This document shows, one piece after another, positions 16,051 to 24,683 of a stretch of 64,000 nucleotides of DNA. A model generated the notes under the pieces. The model worked only from the letters and a program-made list of their open reading frames with translations, had not been told where the DNA came from and did no database searches. Origin of the DNA: Psychroserpens sp. SPM9 (GTDB lineage: Bacteria > Bacteroidota > Bacteroidia > Flavobacteriales > Flavobacteriaceae). Within the stretch, counting starts at the first letter, position 1. Every line of letters starts with the position of its first letter. The position numbers were made by a program, and so were the translations under genes. The DNA is taken from assembly GCF_025153525.1 (NCBI RefSeq), contig NZ_JANZNR010000006.1, positions 248,001 through 312,000 on the forward strand, in the 5' to 3' direction.

Positions 16051-17151
16051 ATGAAACAAAAATTATTTTTATTCCTATGCTTGATTGCCAGTGTAGGTTA
16101 TGTACAAGCGCAAGGGCTTCCTACAAATCCTGAACCAGGAAAATGTTATGTAAAGTGTATTACGAAAGATACTTTTAAAGAGGTTACAGAAACTTTGCAA
16201 GTTTACCCAGCGTATACAACTTTAGAAGTAGTACCTGCCACTTACAAAACTGTAGAAGAAACTGTTTTAGTTAAAGAAGCAACTGAAAAGTACGTGTATA
16301 CGCCTGCAACTTATGAAACTGTAGAAGTATCGTATATTAGCAAAGAAGGGCGTTCAGACTTAAACATTATACCAGCATCATTTGGTAGAGACTCAAGAAC
16401 ATTCGAAACGTATCCTGCAACTTCTGGGTGGGAATACAAGATTCTTGAAGATTGTCCTTCAGTTAATAAAGACGACTGTGTTGCTGCTTGTTTTGTTGAA
16501 TATCCAGCAACTATGAGAGATGTTCCATTTACAACTTTAGCTACAGATGCTAGTACGTCTAGCGTCCCTGTTCCTGAAAGAAGTGCAACTTACAAGAAAA
16601 GAGTAATCAAAACACCTGCACGTATGGAAAAAATTGATATCCCTGCAGAATATAAAACGATTACACGTCAGGTAGTAGATGTTCCTGCATCTACAAGAAG
16701 CACAACCATTCCTGCACGTCAAGAAACCGTTACAAGAACCATTCTTGATAAAAAAGGTGGCATTACGACTTGGGAAGAAGTTGAGTGTGAATTATTAAAC
16801 CCAACCGTTATTCCAATTTTTTATGAAACTGCCAGTGCACGTTTAACTCCTGCATCTAAAAGAACTATTGATGAAACTTTATTGCCTATCTTAAATGATA
16901 AGCCTGTAAATATCGAAATCATGGCTCATACAGATTCTAGAGGTAACGACGATTACAATATGTCTTTATCACAACAACGTGCTAACTCAGTAGTTAACTA
17001 CTTAGTATCTAAAGGAATTTCTAGAAGCCGTTTATCTGCTAAAGGTTATGGTGAGACAAGATTAACAAATCGTTGTTCTAATGGTTCAGATTGTTCAGAA
17101 GAACAACACAGAAGAAACAGACGTACCGAATTTAGAATTTTAAACAACTAG
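16051..17151 (+). CDS. OmpA-family outer membrane protein with repetitive VPAT-rich N-terminal region
   Basis: 366 residues. Signal peptide (LFLFLCLIASVGYVQAQG). Residues about 35-245 are built from degenerate repeats of the type YPAxY-T-E-V and VPATYKTVEE, each about 20-30 residues, with few cysteines. Residues about 255-366 are an OmpA C-terminal domain (PIFYETASARLTPASKRTID, AHTDSRGNDDYNMSLSQQRA, VVNYLVSKGI, RTEFRIL) that binds peptidoglycan. The protein should sit in the outer membrane or periplasm and anchor it to the wall. Followed by a strong terminator shared with the convergent gene. Confidence 0.88.
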   Translation: MKQKLFLFLCLIASVGYVQAQGLPTNPEPGKCYVKCITKDTFKEVTETLQVYPAYTTLEVVPATYKTVEETVLVKEATEKYVYTPATYETVEVSYISKEGRSDLNIIPASFGRDSRTFETYPATSGWEYKILEDCPSVNKDDCVAACFVEYPATMRDVPFTTLATDASTSSVPVPERSATYKKRVIKTPARMEKIDIPAEYKTITRQVVDVPASTRSTTIPARQETVTRTILDKKGGITTWEEVECELLNPTVIPIFYETASARLTPASKRTIDETLLPILNDKPVNIEIMAHTDSRGNDDYNMSLSQQRANSVVNYLVSKGISRSRLSAKGYGETRLTNRCSNGSDCSEEQHRRNRRTEFRILNN

Positions 17152-17182
17152 ACTTAAATTTCTAAATAGATAATCATAAAAA

Positions 17183-17209
17183 AGGCACCTTATTTAAGGT
17201 GTCTTTTTT
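17183..17209 (+). terminator. Bidirectional terminator between the OmpA and TlpA genes
   Basis: AGGCACCTT (17183-17191) pairs with AAGGTGTCT (17196-17204) with one G-U pair around ATTT, flanked by an A run and followed by six T. It serves the OmpA gene and its A side reads as a T run for the convergent minus-strand gene, whose stop lies within it. Confidence 0.8.
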
Positions 17210-18306
17210 CTTATGGTATAGGTCTTATAATTGCCTTGCTCTTTTCGCGCTACGATGCCATAGGTATCTTCTAAATCGGTTTGCATTAAATTGTAAAACC
17301 GATGATGAATTTGCCAATCGTGGACCTCTTGATCTGCTGTTCCTCCACTTGTCACAATAGGGATATTTAAAACCGATGCTAATTGATACATGACATCTTC
17401 AAAAGTTACATTATCAGCTTGTATTTGCGTATCATCAACTAAATAGTTGGCTGTATTTTTTCCCCAATCTATTTGATGAGTATCCCAATACGTCATATTA
17501 GAAAGGTCTAGCATTAATACCTCGCCTTGTATTTCGGAATGAAAAAGGTCTAATTTTAATTCTTCCAAAATCATAAATAGGCTACTACTCCCCTTTTTGA
17601 TATAAACCTCATAGGTCTTATTGAGTTCTGGAGCGATTTGAATCTGACTTTTCAATATTCTTTTTTCTTTGGCAATAATGCTTTTTAAATCGCCTTTATA
17701 TACTAAATAATCCCCTCTAGAAACACTCTCTAAGGTTTCAAAAGTCTCATGCTTGAGCTCTTTGATTTCAAATGTTTTGGATGGTATATAATCGGCTTTG
17801 AAAACTTCTTCTTTTACTTTCTGAATCTTTAATACTTTACTCACATCTTTCTGCTTGGTATTTTGCTTCAGAAAGCGCTCGAGATGAGCTTGTTTAAAAT
17901 CGGTTGGGCTTCCTTTCCATAAAACTGTTCCGTTAGCATTGAGCAAGAGCCCATAAGGTAAGGTTCTTGTATTATTAGCCCTAAAGGTCTCTCCTTTATA
18001 ATCAATAGCTACGGCCAAATCTGTAGGATTCTTTTTTAGAAAGCGTTTGACCACTTCCGGGTTTTCTTCAGAAAGTGACACCACATAAAAACGATCGGGA
18101 TATTGTTTCTGCAGTACACCTAAATATTCTGAAGCATAAACACATGGTCCACACCAGGTGGCCCAAAAATCAATAAAAAAAAGTGACGCTTCTGTGTTAG
18201 TTGCGGTTTTTGAAGTTTGAATCGTTTCAGAAAAACGTATTTGACCACTACTAAAAAACGGAAAGCTTATACAACATAAGACTATGAAAAACTTACTTAA
18301 ATTCAT
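17194..18306 (-). CDS. Secreted TlpA-like thioredoxin-fold protein with C-terminal extension
   Basis: 370 residues. Signal peptide, then a thioredoxin/TlpA domain (about 30-150) with the redox motif FWATWCGPCVYASEYLGVLQ and the cis-Pro region PYGLLLNANG. Residues about 160-370 form an extra domain with the segment VTFEDVMYQLASVLNIPIVT that recalls secretin/TonB short N-terminal-like folds found in other Bacteroidetes thioredoxin lipoproteins. Likely a periplasmic disulfide reductase whose partner is not evident. Apparently a single-gene unit. Confidence 0.85.
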   Translation of the reverse strand: MNLSKFFIVLCCISFPFFSSGQIRFSETIQTSKTATNTEASLFFIDFWATWCGPCVYASEYLGVLQKQYPDRFYVVSLSEENPEVVKRFLKKNPTDLAVAIDYKGETFRANNTRTLPYGLLLNANGTVLWKGSPTDFKQAHLERFLKQNTKQKDVSKVLKIQKVKEEVFKADYIPSKTFEIKELKHETFETLESVSRGDYLVYKGDLKSIIAKEKRILKSQIQIAPELNKTYEVYIKKGSSSLFMILEELKLDLFHSEIQGEVLMLDLSNMTYWDTHQIDWGKNTANYLVDDTQIQADNVTFEDVMYQLASVLNIPIVTSGGTADQEVHDWQIHHRFYNLMQTDLEDTYGIVARKEQGNYKTYTIRKKTP

Positions 18307-18575
18307 CTGTTTGTTTTTATAACGCTCCCTTATATTAACAACTATTGTGCTAAAATAGTATTTTAAACCAATAATTTGAATTTTCTCACTTACAATTCAA
18401 AGCAATCACACGCTTTACTAGTGCTAAAAGGCTGTTATTAAATCCTAAAACCTACCTTCTCTATTTTACAATATTGACAATTTATATTAGAAAAAATAAT
18501 AGAATTCAGACTAAAAATTGAAACCGTTTCCTAAGTAAAATATCTATATTTGTCTCAATTATAAAACCCATAATC

Positions 18576-19286
18576 ATGATTCGTAAATTTTTAGCTTTTA
18601 TTATCATTTTTAACCTTACTGCTTGTGCCGAATTACAAGATGTTGTCAATAGTATTCCACAAGGAAGTGGTGGCGTTTTAAGTAATGCAGACATTGCTTC
18701 TGGATTACGCCAGGCTTTGGATTTAGGTATCGACAAACAAGTGAGTAAACTAACTCAAAAAGATGGTTTTTTTGGAAATGAACTCGTAAAAATATTGCTT
18801 CCGGAAGAGTTACAAAAAGTGGACAAAGCATTACGCGATATTGGTTTAGATAATTTAGCAGATGAAGGTTTAAAAGTTTTAAACAGAGCTGCCGAAGATG
18901 CCGTAGGCGAAGCAACTCCTATATTTGTAAATGCAGTAAAAGACATCACATTTAATGATGCAAAAAATATATTATTAGGTAATGACGATGCAGCAACGCA
19001 ATATTTAACTAGTAAGACACAAACTGCTTTGTATGAAAAATTTCATCCTGTCATCAATAATTCCTTTGCAAAAGTTGGAGCCGATCAAATTTGGGCTAAC
19101 CTCATCAACAAATACAATGCGATTCCTTTTACTAATAATGTGAATCCTGATTTAACCGATTACGTGACTGGTGAAGCACTTAAAGGTGTGTATACGATGA
19201 TTGCTGTTGAAGAAAAAGAAATTAGAACAAAGGTATCTTCCAGAACTACAGATTTACTTCAGAAAGTATTTGCGATGCAAGATTAA
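18576..19286 (+). CDS. DUF4197 lipoprotein
   Basis: 236 residues with a lipoprotein signal (IRKFLAFIIIFNLTACAELQ, Cys17). The mature region fits DUF4197: LSNADIASGLRQALDLGIDK, FFGNELVKILLPEELQKVDK, LLGNDDAATQYLTSKTQTAL, then a helical end. Its structure is largely helical and its function is unknown. TATATTTG at 18545-18552 is a promoter -7 candidate. Its stop codon overlaps that of the convergent gene. The 270 bases upstream hold nothing else recognisable. Confidence 0.9.
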   Translation: MIRKFLAFIIIFNLTACAELQDVVNSIPQGSGGVLSNADIASGLRQALDLGIDKQVSKLTQKDGFFGNELVKILLPEELQKVDKALRDIGLDNLADEGLKVLNRAAEDAVGEATPIFVNAVKDITFNDAKNILLGNDDAATQYLTSKTQTALYEKFHPVINNSFAKVGADQIWANLINKYNAIPFTNNVNPDLTDYVTGEALKGVYTMIAVEEKEIRTKVSSRTTDLLQKVFAMQD

Positions 19287-19789
19287 CGCTTGGTTTTTCG
19301 TTTATACAATCCATCAAATGCCACGGAAACGTTTTCGCCTTCGGTAATTGTTTCCCATAGTTGACGCACTGTACCATCGGCGTTGTTTGTCCACGTAATA
19401 CGATGATAAAAGGACTTTCCTTCCGAATTAACTTCATCATCGGTTCGCATGATCATTTGATTGGCTTTCTTATGCCCTTTAAGTTTGAGATAAGCCCCTT
19501 GGTTATCAATCCAAAGCTGTTCCCATTGTTTGGTTTTTTGATTATAGAAATTCTGACTTGTTCCTGAATAGTTTCCTTTAGCGCTTGTCCATTGTTCAAT
19601 GAGCACACAATTATCCTGAGCTTTTTGTATGGAATTTTCACCTGCTTTACTACCATCAGAATTGGTAACCACCCAGTCTCCTATCCAAAAATCAAACGCT
19701 TGATGATTTTCGGTACAACAATTACAATTATTGGTTTGAGCCATACTATAATTGCAAACTAACACTAAAATAAAAAGAACAGTTTTCAT
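19283..19789 (-). CDS. Secreted DUF1579-like protein
   Basis: 168 residues. Signal peptide (LFILVLVCNYSMAQ), then an unusual CNCC motif directly after cleavage and the family opening HQAFDFWIGDWVVTNSDGSK. Later strands (QLWIDNQGAYLKLKGHKKAN) fit a lipocalin-like barrel as in DUF1579 relatives. Function unknown; the four closely spaced N-terminal cysteines could bind metal or form disulfides in the periplasm. Convergent with the DUF4197 gene. Confidence 0.75.
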   Translation of the reverse strand: MKTVLFILVLVCNYSMAQTNNCNCCTENHQAFDFWIGDWVVTNSDGSKAGENSIQKAQDNCVLIEQWTSAKGNYSGTSQNFYNQKTKQWEQLWIDNQGAYLKLKGHKKANQMIMRTDDEVNSEGKSFYHRITWTNNADGTVRQLWETITEGENVSVAFDGLYKRKTKR

Positions 19790-19883
19790 GATATTTGAAT
19801 TTTGGATAATGACTCTTGAATATAAAATTTAATTATTAATATAACGCTAATCTTAAGTTAACATTAATAATTAGATGCTGCCC

Positions 19884-19985
19884 TATCTTTGCACCAGTTA
19901 GTTGAATTACACATACCTTCATTCATTTTGAATTAGAAAAGTTAGTTGAAAAAATCGGTCTTACTCAAGGATCGATTTTTTTTAT
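19884..19985 (+). ncRNA. Candidate small RNA with its own promoter and terminator
   Basis: TATCTTTG at 19884-19891 is a perfect TAnnTTTG element. About 50 bases after the predicted start, AAAAAATCG (19949-19957) and CGATTTTTT (19973-19981) form a nine-base stem ending in a T run, an intrinsic terminator. The intervening stretch contains AGTTAGTTGAA twice and no start codon. A transcript of about 85 bases is implied. It could also be the leader of the small gene at 20052, but the terminator lies 66 bases before that gene. No known family is recognised. Confidence 0.45.
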
Positions 19986-20051
19986 GAATATTTTTTAAAT
20001 TTATGATGTTGAATTCCAATATTTTACATAAATTTATTAGCTAATCAACTT

Positions 20052-20255
20052 GTGATGAAAAACACAAAAAAAATCTTAGACAAGCAGTCCATGCTACTTG
20101 CTCGCTACAAAACTCTTGTAGAGCAAGCTTATAACTTTCGGCAAACAGATTCTGCTTTAAGTGATATATCAGAATTTAATGCTATTAAGTTGTTGCATAA
20201 AATCAACAAACAGAAATACTTAATAAGAGATTTCAAGTTACTTCAGCAAAATTAA
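20052..20255 (+). CDS. Small helical protein, Lacal_2735-like, copy 1
   Basis: 67 residues, no signal peptide. The core LLARYKTLVEQAYNFRQTDS-ALSDISEFNAIKLLHKI resembles the small Lacal_2735-type proteins of Flavobacteria, which end in a coiled helix pair. The next gene (20332-20559) repeats the pattern, so the two are tandem paralogues. Function unknown. A terminator-like hairpin precedes it by 66 bases. Confidence 0.6.
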   Translation: MMKNTKKILDKQSMLLARYKTLVEQAYNFRQTDSALSDISEFNAIKLLHKINKQKYLIRDFKLLQQN

Positions 20256-20331
20256 TTTTACAATTATTTAACGTCTACTCATCGTCTAAGGCTTATTCTT
20301 CATCGTATATATATTATTAAACCTATGATAT

Positions 20332-20559
20332 ATGAAGACTCATTTTTGTAAAGTTGGCAAAACAAGCCCCAACATCAACACCACTACTAATTTAAAAGAT
20401 TTAGAAGATCGTTACACACGCTCTATTGAAGAGGCTTATAATATTGAACAAACAGATATGGGTTTGAGTGATATTTTACTATATGAAGCTCAAAAACTAA
20501 AACAACGTATATTAAACTTAAAGCGACTTAACTCAAAAGGTTTTGATGCAGCGTTTTAA
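20332..20559 (+). CDS. Small helical protein, Lacal_2735-like, copy 2
   Basis: 75 residues. LEDRYTRSIEEAYNIEQTDM-GLSDILLYEAQKLKQRIL aligns with the gene before it (RYKTLVEQAYNFRQTDSALS), sharing RY, EAYN, QTD, LSDI and a following Lys/Leu-rich helix. The last 32 bases overlap the 3' end of the convergent BtuF-like gene, so mRNA ends of the two are antisense to each other. Function unknown. Confidence 0.6.
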   Translation: MKTHFCKVGKTSPNINTTTNLKDLEDRYTRSIEEAYNIEQTDMGLSDILLYEAQKLKQRILNLKRLNSKGFDAAF

Positions 20560-21316
20560 AATACCCAAAAGCATCTTTTAACCGCGAGCCATACCAAGAG
20601 AAGTATTCGCCATCAACCAAAATTACGTTAGCTTTAGGAAACCTTTGTTTCAAACCTTCTACATGCGAAGCATTAAAAGGAAACGGCTCACTAGACAACA
20701 ATAACAAGTCTACATTGACAAGCGTTTCCATATCGATTTCAGGATAGCGCTCAAAATTTTTAAAGTGGTTTTCAAAATTATTCAACTGCAATAAGGCATC
20801 AATAAACGTGTGTTTTGCAGCAACCATCCAAGGATTTTTCCAAATAAAATAGGCGACATTTAATTTAGGTTGTCCTTTCAAATAGTTACTAAAATCTTGT
20901 TGTGCTCTTGCTATATTCTGAATGAGTTCTTCTGAATTTTTCTCTACAGAAAACAAATCTCCATATATTTGAATAAGTTCAAAAGCATCGTCCAAATTAA
21001 AAATATCACTAATATGAACAGGTGCAATTGTTTCCAATTCTGAAATCATTTCCTTGGTGTTTTCTTCTTTATTACAAAGAATGATATCTGGATTTAGGGC
21101 TATTATTTTATCGTAATGCACTTGCTTTGTTCCTCCAACAACCGTTTTCTTATCTCTCAAATGAGCTGGATGTACGCAAAATTTAGTTATACCAACAATA
21201 AAAGACTCTAAACCTAAATCGACCAAAAGTTCGGTTTGAGACGGCACTAATGAAACGATTCGCTTAGGCGTTTCTTTAAATTTTAAAGTTCTATTGAGCT
21301 GGTCTTTATAGTTCAT
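20528..21316 (-). CDS. Helical-backbone metal-receptor protein (BtuF-like), without signal peptide
   Basis: 262 residues covering the two-lobed class III binding-protein fold (KRIVSLVPSQTELLVDLGLE, NPDIILCNKEENTKEMISEL, PWMVAAKHTFIDALLQLNNF). Relatives bind cobalamin, heme or siderophores in the periplasm, but here no secretion signal precedes the domain, as in many flavobacterial homologues. No permease or ATPase gene is adjacent. The ATG directly abuts a palindromic repeat that fills the gap to pyrF. Ligand uncertain. Confidence 0.8.
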   Translation of the reverse strand: MNYKDQLNRTLKFKETPKRIVSLVPSQTELLVDLGLESFIVGITKFCVHPAHLRDKKTVVGGTKQVHYDKIIALNPDIILCNKEENTKEMISELETIAPVHISDIFNLDDAFELIQIYGDLFSVEKNSEELIQNIARAQQDFSNYLKGQPKLNVAYFIWKNPWMVAAKHTFIDALLQLNNFENHFKNFERYPEIDMETLVNVDLLLLSSEPFPFNASHVEGLKQRFPKANVILVDGEYFSWYGSRLKDAFGYFKTLHQNLLS

Positions 21317-21346
21317 GATGAGTTACTGAAACAAGTTCAGCATGAC
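21315..21346 (+). repeat. Palindromic interspersed repeat, copy C (between pyrF and the BtuF-like gene)
   Basis: 30 of 32 bases match copy A at 7941-7972; the last 22 bases are identical. It occupies nearly the whole 33-base gap between the pyrF stop and the BtuF-like start codon, overlapping the latter by two bases. Confidence 0.75.
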
Positions 21347-21349
21347 AAT

Positions 21350-22165
21350 TTATTCAGATAAAATCGCTTCCATCTGCGATTGTAAATCTCTTGCTTTTTC
21401 AGCAGCAGCTTCAGCAAAATAGTCGTCTTCAGAAGCGTAAATAATGCCTCTTGAAGAATTAATCAATAAGCCAACTGCATTGGTCATACCATATTTACAG
21501 ACCTCTTGGAGATTTCCGCCTTGAGCGCCAACACCAGGAACCAGTAAAAAACTATCTGGAATTATTTGTCTTATATCTGCAAGATATTCAGCTTTGGTTG
21601 CACCAACCACATACATTAAGTTTTCAGAATTGTGCCAGGACTTTGAAGTTTCTAAAACCTGTTTGTACAATTCGTGTTTGTTCACCATTTGCGTTTGAAA
21701 ATCAAAAGCACCAGCATTAGATGTTAATGCCAGTAGGATGGTATGTTTGTTTTCAAATGCCAGAAAAGGCTCAACAGAATCTTTTCCCATATAAGGCGCC
21801 ACCGTAACACTATCGAAAGCTAAATCTTCAAAAAAGGCTTTGGCATACATCGAACTTGTATTTCCTATATCGCCACGTTTAGCATCGGCAATGGTAAAAA
21901 TTTCCGGATGCTTCACATTGAGGTACATGATGGTTTTTTCAAGAGCTTTCCAACCTTTAAGGCCGTAAGCTTCATAAAATGCCGTGTTAGGTTTGTACGC
22001 TACACATAAATGATGTGTCGCATCGATAATTGCTTTATTAAAAGCAAAAATGGGATCTTCTTCTTTTAATAAATGCTTCGGAATTTTATTTAAATCGACA
22101 TCCAATCCAATACATAGAAAGGATTTCTTTTTTTTGATTTGCTCGGTAAGTTGTTGTGTTGTCAT
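21350..22165 (-). CDS. pyrF: Orotidine-5'-phosphate decarboxylase (type 2)
   Basis: The open frame begins at 22207, but [20 protein letters not shown] at 22165 is the usual N-terminus and gives 271 residues, the family length; the extra 14 codons are derived from a palindromic element. Catalytic core [20 protein letters not shown] with the Asp-Lys-Asp triad is intact, as is [13 protein letters not shown]. It makes UMP from OMP in pyrimidine synthesis. It follows prfA after a terminator, and precedes the BtuF-like gene. Confidence 0.93.
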   Translation of the reverse strand: MTTQQLTEQIKKKKSFLCIGLDVDLNKIPKHLLKEEDPIFAFNKAIIDATHHLCVAYKPNTAFYEAYGLKGWKALEKTIMYLNVKHPEIFTIADAKRGDIGNTSSMYAKAFFEDLAFDSVTVAPYMGKDSVEPFLAFENKHTILLALTSNAGAFDFQTQMVNKHELYKQVLETSKSWHNSENLMYVVGATKAEYLADIRQIIPDSFLLVPGVGAQGGNLQEVCKYGMTNAVGLLINSSRGIIYASEDDYFAEAAAEKARDLQSQMEAILSE

Positions 22166-22178
22166 TAAGTTGTTAGTA

Positions 22179-22203
22179 GATTCTGCCTCAAGAACAGAAT
22201 GAT
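22179..22203 (+). repeat. Possible diverged copy D of the palindromic repeat, upstream of pyrF
   Basis: Stem ATTCTG/CAGAAT around CCTCAAGAA. Aligned without gaps it agrees with copy B at 18 of 25 positions, and some of the differences in the stem are on both arms so that pairing is kept. It lies in the 5' extension of the pyrF frame. Relation to copies A-C is probable, not certain. Confidence 0.45.
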
Positions 22204-22225
22204 CCATTGTGTTTTACTCATTAAA

Positions 22226-22247
22226 AAAGCCTCCAAACAGAGGCTTT
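22226..22247 (-). terminator. Terminator after prfA
   Basis: AAAGCCTC (22226-22233) and GAGGCTTT (22240-22247) form an eight-base stem; on the minus strand it is followed by a T run. It separates prfA from pyrF. Confidence 0.8.
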
Positions 22248-22251
22248 AAAT

Positions 22252-23328
22252 TTATATATGTTCGTCACTAGCTTTTAACATCTCTGTGTTTTCGGCCAGC
22301 ATTAATTCGTCAATAATTTTTTGAATATCGCCATTTATGATATTCTGTAAATCATATAGTGTTAGTCCGATTCGATGATCGGTCACACGACCTTGCGGAT
22401 AATTATAAGTTCTAATCTTTGCACTACGATCACCAGAACTCACCATACTTTTACGTTTTTCGGAATCGGCCGCCTGTTTTTTGGCTAATTCCATTTCATA
22501 TAAACGAGAGCGCAATACCTTTAAAGCTTTTTCTAAGTTTTTGTGTGATGATTTTTGATCCTGGCAACTTACGATCATACCTGTAGGTTCGTGATGCAGT
22601 TTTATGGCAGAATACGTGGTATTTACCGATTGACCTCCAGGACCTGTAGACGTTGTTCGTTCGATTCGCACTTCGGTCATATCCAGTTCGACGTCAAATT
22701 CTTCTGCTTCAGGAAGCACCATTACAGTAGCAGCACTGGTATGCACACGTCCTTGTGTTTCGGTTTGAGGGACACGTTGTACACGGTGAACACCTGCTTC
22801 AAACTTCATGGTTCCGTAGACATCTTCACCACTTACTTCAAAAATAATTTCTTTAAAGCCTCCAGCAGTTCCTTCATTTAAATCAACCACACTAACATTC
22901 CAGCCTTTACCCTCACAGTATTTGGTGTACATGCGGTATAAATCACCTGCAAAAATACTCGCTTCATCACCTCCGGTTCCAGCTCTAACTTCTACGACGA
23001 CATTCTTAGCATCATCAGGATCTTTCGGAATGAGTAAAAAGCGAATTTCTTCTTCTAATTTCGGAATCCCCTCTTTGGCTTCATCAAGTTGCAGTTTTGC
23101 CATTTCAACCATTTCGGCATCACTTCCGTCGGCAATAATTTCTTCAGCTTCTTTTAAGTTATCGGTAAGCTCAATATACAACTCACGTTTATCCATTAAC
23201 AAACGTAAATCTTTGTACTCTTTATTAAGTTGAACATAACGTTTTTGATCTGTGATAATATCTGGTTGGATAATTAAATCGCTTACTTCGTCAAAACGCT
23301 GTTTTACTATTTCTAATTTCTCTAACAT
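22252..23328 (-). CDS. prfA: Peptide chain release factor 1
   Basis: 358 residues, normal for RF1. The GGQ loop that hydrolyses peptidyl-tRNA ([20 protein letters not shown]) and the acidic N-terminal coiled domain are present; the [21 protein letters not shown] region is also conserved. It recognises UAA and UAG at the ribosome. Absence of a frameshift signal and of an extra N-terminal TM argue for RF1 rather than RF2. Transcribed toward pyrF with a terminator between. Confidence 0.96.
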   Translation of the reverse strand: MLEKLEIVKQRFDEVSDLIIQPDIITDQKRYVQLNKEYKDLRLLMDKRELYIELTDNLKEAEEIIADGSDAEMVEMAKLQLDEAKEGIPKLEEEIRFLLIPKDPDDAKNVVVEVRAGTGGDEASIFAGDLYRMYTKYCEGKGWNVSVVDLNEGTAGGFKEIIFEVSGEDVYGTMKFEAGVHRVQRVPQTETQGRVHTSAATVMVLPEAEEFDVELDMTEVRIERTTSTGPGGQSVNTTYSAIKLHHEPTGMIVSCQDQKSSHKNLEKALKVLRSRLYEMELAKKQAADSEKRKSMVSSGDRSAKIRTYNYPQGRVTDHRIGLTLYDLQNIINGDIQKIIDELMLAENTEMLKASDEHI

Positions 23329-23438
23329 CTATCTTCTAAAATTGTGATTCAAAAATACGATAAATTATGGATTTAAATCCTTTGAAAATTGCTTTATGGA
23401 TTAAAAAATAAACTCCTATTCTTTGACGTTATATCTTC

Positions 23439-23729
23439 ATGCGAAAGCAAGTGAGATCTATACTAAACTACTACAAGTCTATGGCATTATGGTCGTTTAT
23501 TGTCACTTTGGCGATTACGATTATTAATCCAGAACTTATTTTGGCCTTATCAACAAAGCTCTTTTTAATATTTGTTTTGTGGTTTATGATAAGCGACCGA
23601 AAGGTAAGACAGCGTTTACGGTTTTACAGAATTAGCGGTGTTTCAAATATTAAATTCTTCGCTGTCATCTTTCTGTTTGACAGCTTATTAACCAGCGCTT
23701 TCTTATTATTAATAAAAGGATTTATTTAG
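23439..23729 (+). CDS. Small membrane protein of unknown function
   Basis: 96 residues with two or three hydrophobic segments (about 14-34, 37-50, 72-93) and a basic loop (SDRKVRQRLRFYRISGV). No family is recognised. It is divergent from prfA and its end overlaps the end of the DUF3078 gene by four bases. Probably a real inner-membrane protein, but homology is needed to be sure. Confidence 0.55.
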   Translation: MRKQVRSILNYYKSMALWSFIVTLAITIINPELILALSTKLFLIFVLWFMISDRKVRQRLRFYRISGVSNIKFFAVIFLFDSLLTSAFLLLIKGFI

Positions 23730-24670
23730 AAATCTATCACCACACCTACTCCCAGTAGTTGTTTCCATTGTACACGTGCACCAGACTCAGCAAATTCGCC
23801 TTCAACTTCTGTAGGCTCTAAAATTTTAATATCATCATCATACCTCACATGCGAGCCTAAGGTCGCTTTGACATATTCATTAACTGTAAAATTAAATACG
23901 ATTTCCCAATCGATATCTGTATTTCCTAAGTTATTCAGATAATCGGTATAAAGACTCAATTGGTTTTTCATACTTATATTTTCATAAATATCGACTTCCA
24001 GTGCGTTAGTTAATAAAATACCCATTTCTGTTCTAACGCGTTCGCCTTGTTCAATTAGTACGCCGTTTTCATCAAAAACAGCAGGTTCGACACCAAAAGA
24101 TCCTGAATTAGATAAGTCTTCATCTAAAACAAAAGTTGCTTTAACTGTTAATGGCGAAAAATATAAAGAAAACTTTTCAAGGTTTTTACCATACTCGGCG
24201 CCACCTCCAAAAAACAAATAACCTGGCGCCATGAATTTTGAAATCTCATTGGTTCTATCTGGATAATTAAACCCGTCTGTGAGTTGAGTTTTAAAATTAA
24301 ATCGTCCAGAAAAATACCAATTCGTCAGCGTATCTTGTCTAAAACCAAGTGTAGAAATCAATTCCAATTGGTCTTCTGTTTTTCTTATTTTTTGACCCTC
24401 TTGTTTATTAATGCCATAACGTAAAAGTGCTGAATTTTTCCATTTAAAATAGCTATCCTCATATTTTAATGCTGTTACCACATTTAATAAAGCTGAAATA
24501 GAATTACTTCCTCCAGCATTCCAGTTTACAAAAGTAACCTCGCTGATATCTATCCCCATTTTATTGGTTTGAAACCAGGTATAGTCTGATTCTTCGGTTT
24601 GAACCGCATCTGTCTGGGCATAAGTTAACTGAAAGCAAACTAGGGCAATTGTAAAAAAAGCTAATCTCAT
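23726..24670 (-). CDS. DUF3078 beta-barrel protein
   Basis: The frame is open upstream to 24745, but MRLAFFTIALVCFQLTYAQ at 24670 is a proper signal peptide, giving 314 residues. The mature part matches DUF3078 (NKMGIDISEVTFVNWNAGGS, LLRYGINKQEGQKIRKTEDQ, APGYLFFGGGAEYGKNLEKF) and ends in an aromatic strand (GVGVVIDF) typical of outer-membrane barrels. Function unknown. It follows purM with a 13-base gap and may be co-transcribed. Confidence 0.88.
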   Translation of the reverse strand: MRLAFFTIALVCFQLTYAQTDAVQTEESDYTWFQTNKMGIDISEVTFVNWNAGGSNSISALLNVVTALKYEDSYFKWKNSALLRYGINKQEGQKIRKTEDQLELISTLGFRQDTLTNWYFSGRFNFKTQLTDGFNYPDRTNEISKFMAPGYLFFGGGAEYGKNLEKFSLYFSPLTVKATFVLDEDLSNSGSFGVEPAVFDENGVLIEQGERVRTEMGILLTNALEVDIYENISMKNQLSLYTDYLNNLGNTDIDWEIVFNFTVNEYVKATLGSHVRYDDDIKILEPTEVEGEFAESGARVQWKQLLGVGVVIDF

Positions 24671-24683
24671 AGTTATAAAAAAT

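Noticed and set aside
18307-18575. Small gene in the gap between the TlpA and DUF4197 genes
   Set aside because: All frames are short and broken; only a promoter element at 18545-18552 is supported.
22166-22207. Fourteen extra N-terminal residues of PyrF
   Set aside because: They are encoded by a palindromic element and are absent from the usual family start at MTTQQL.
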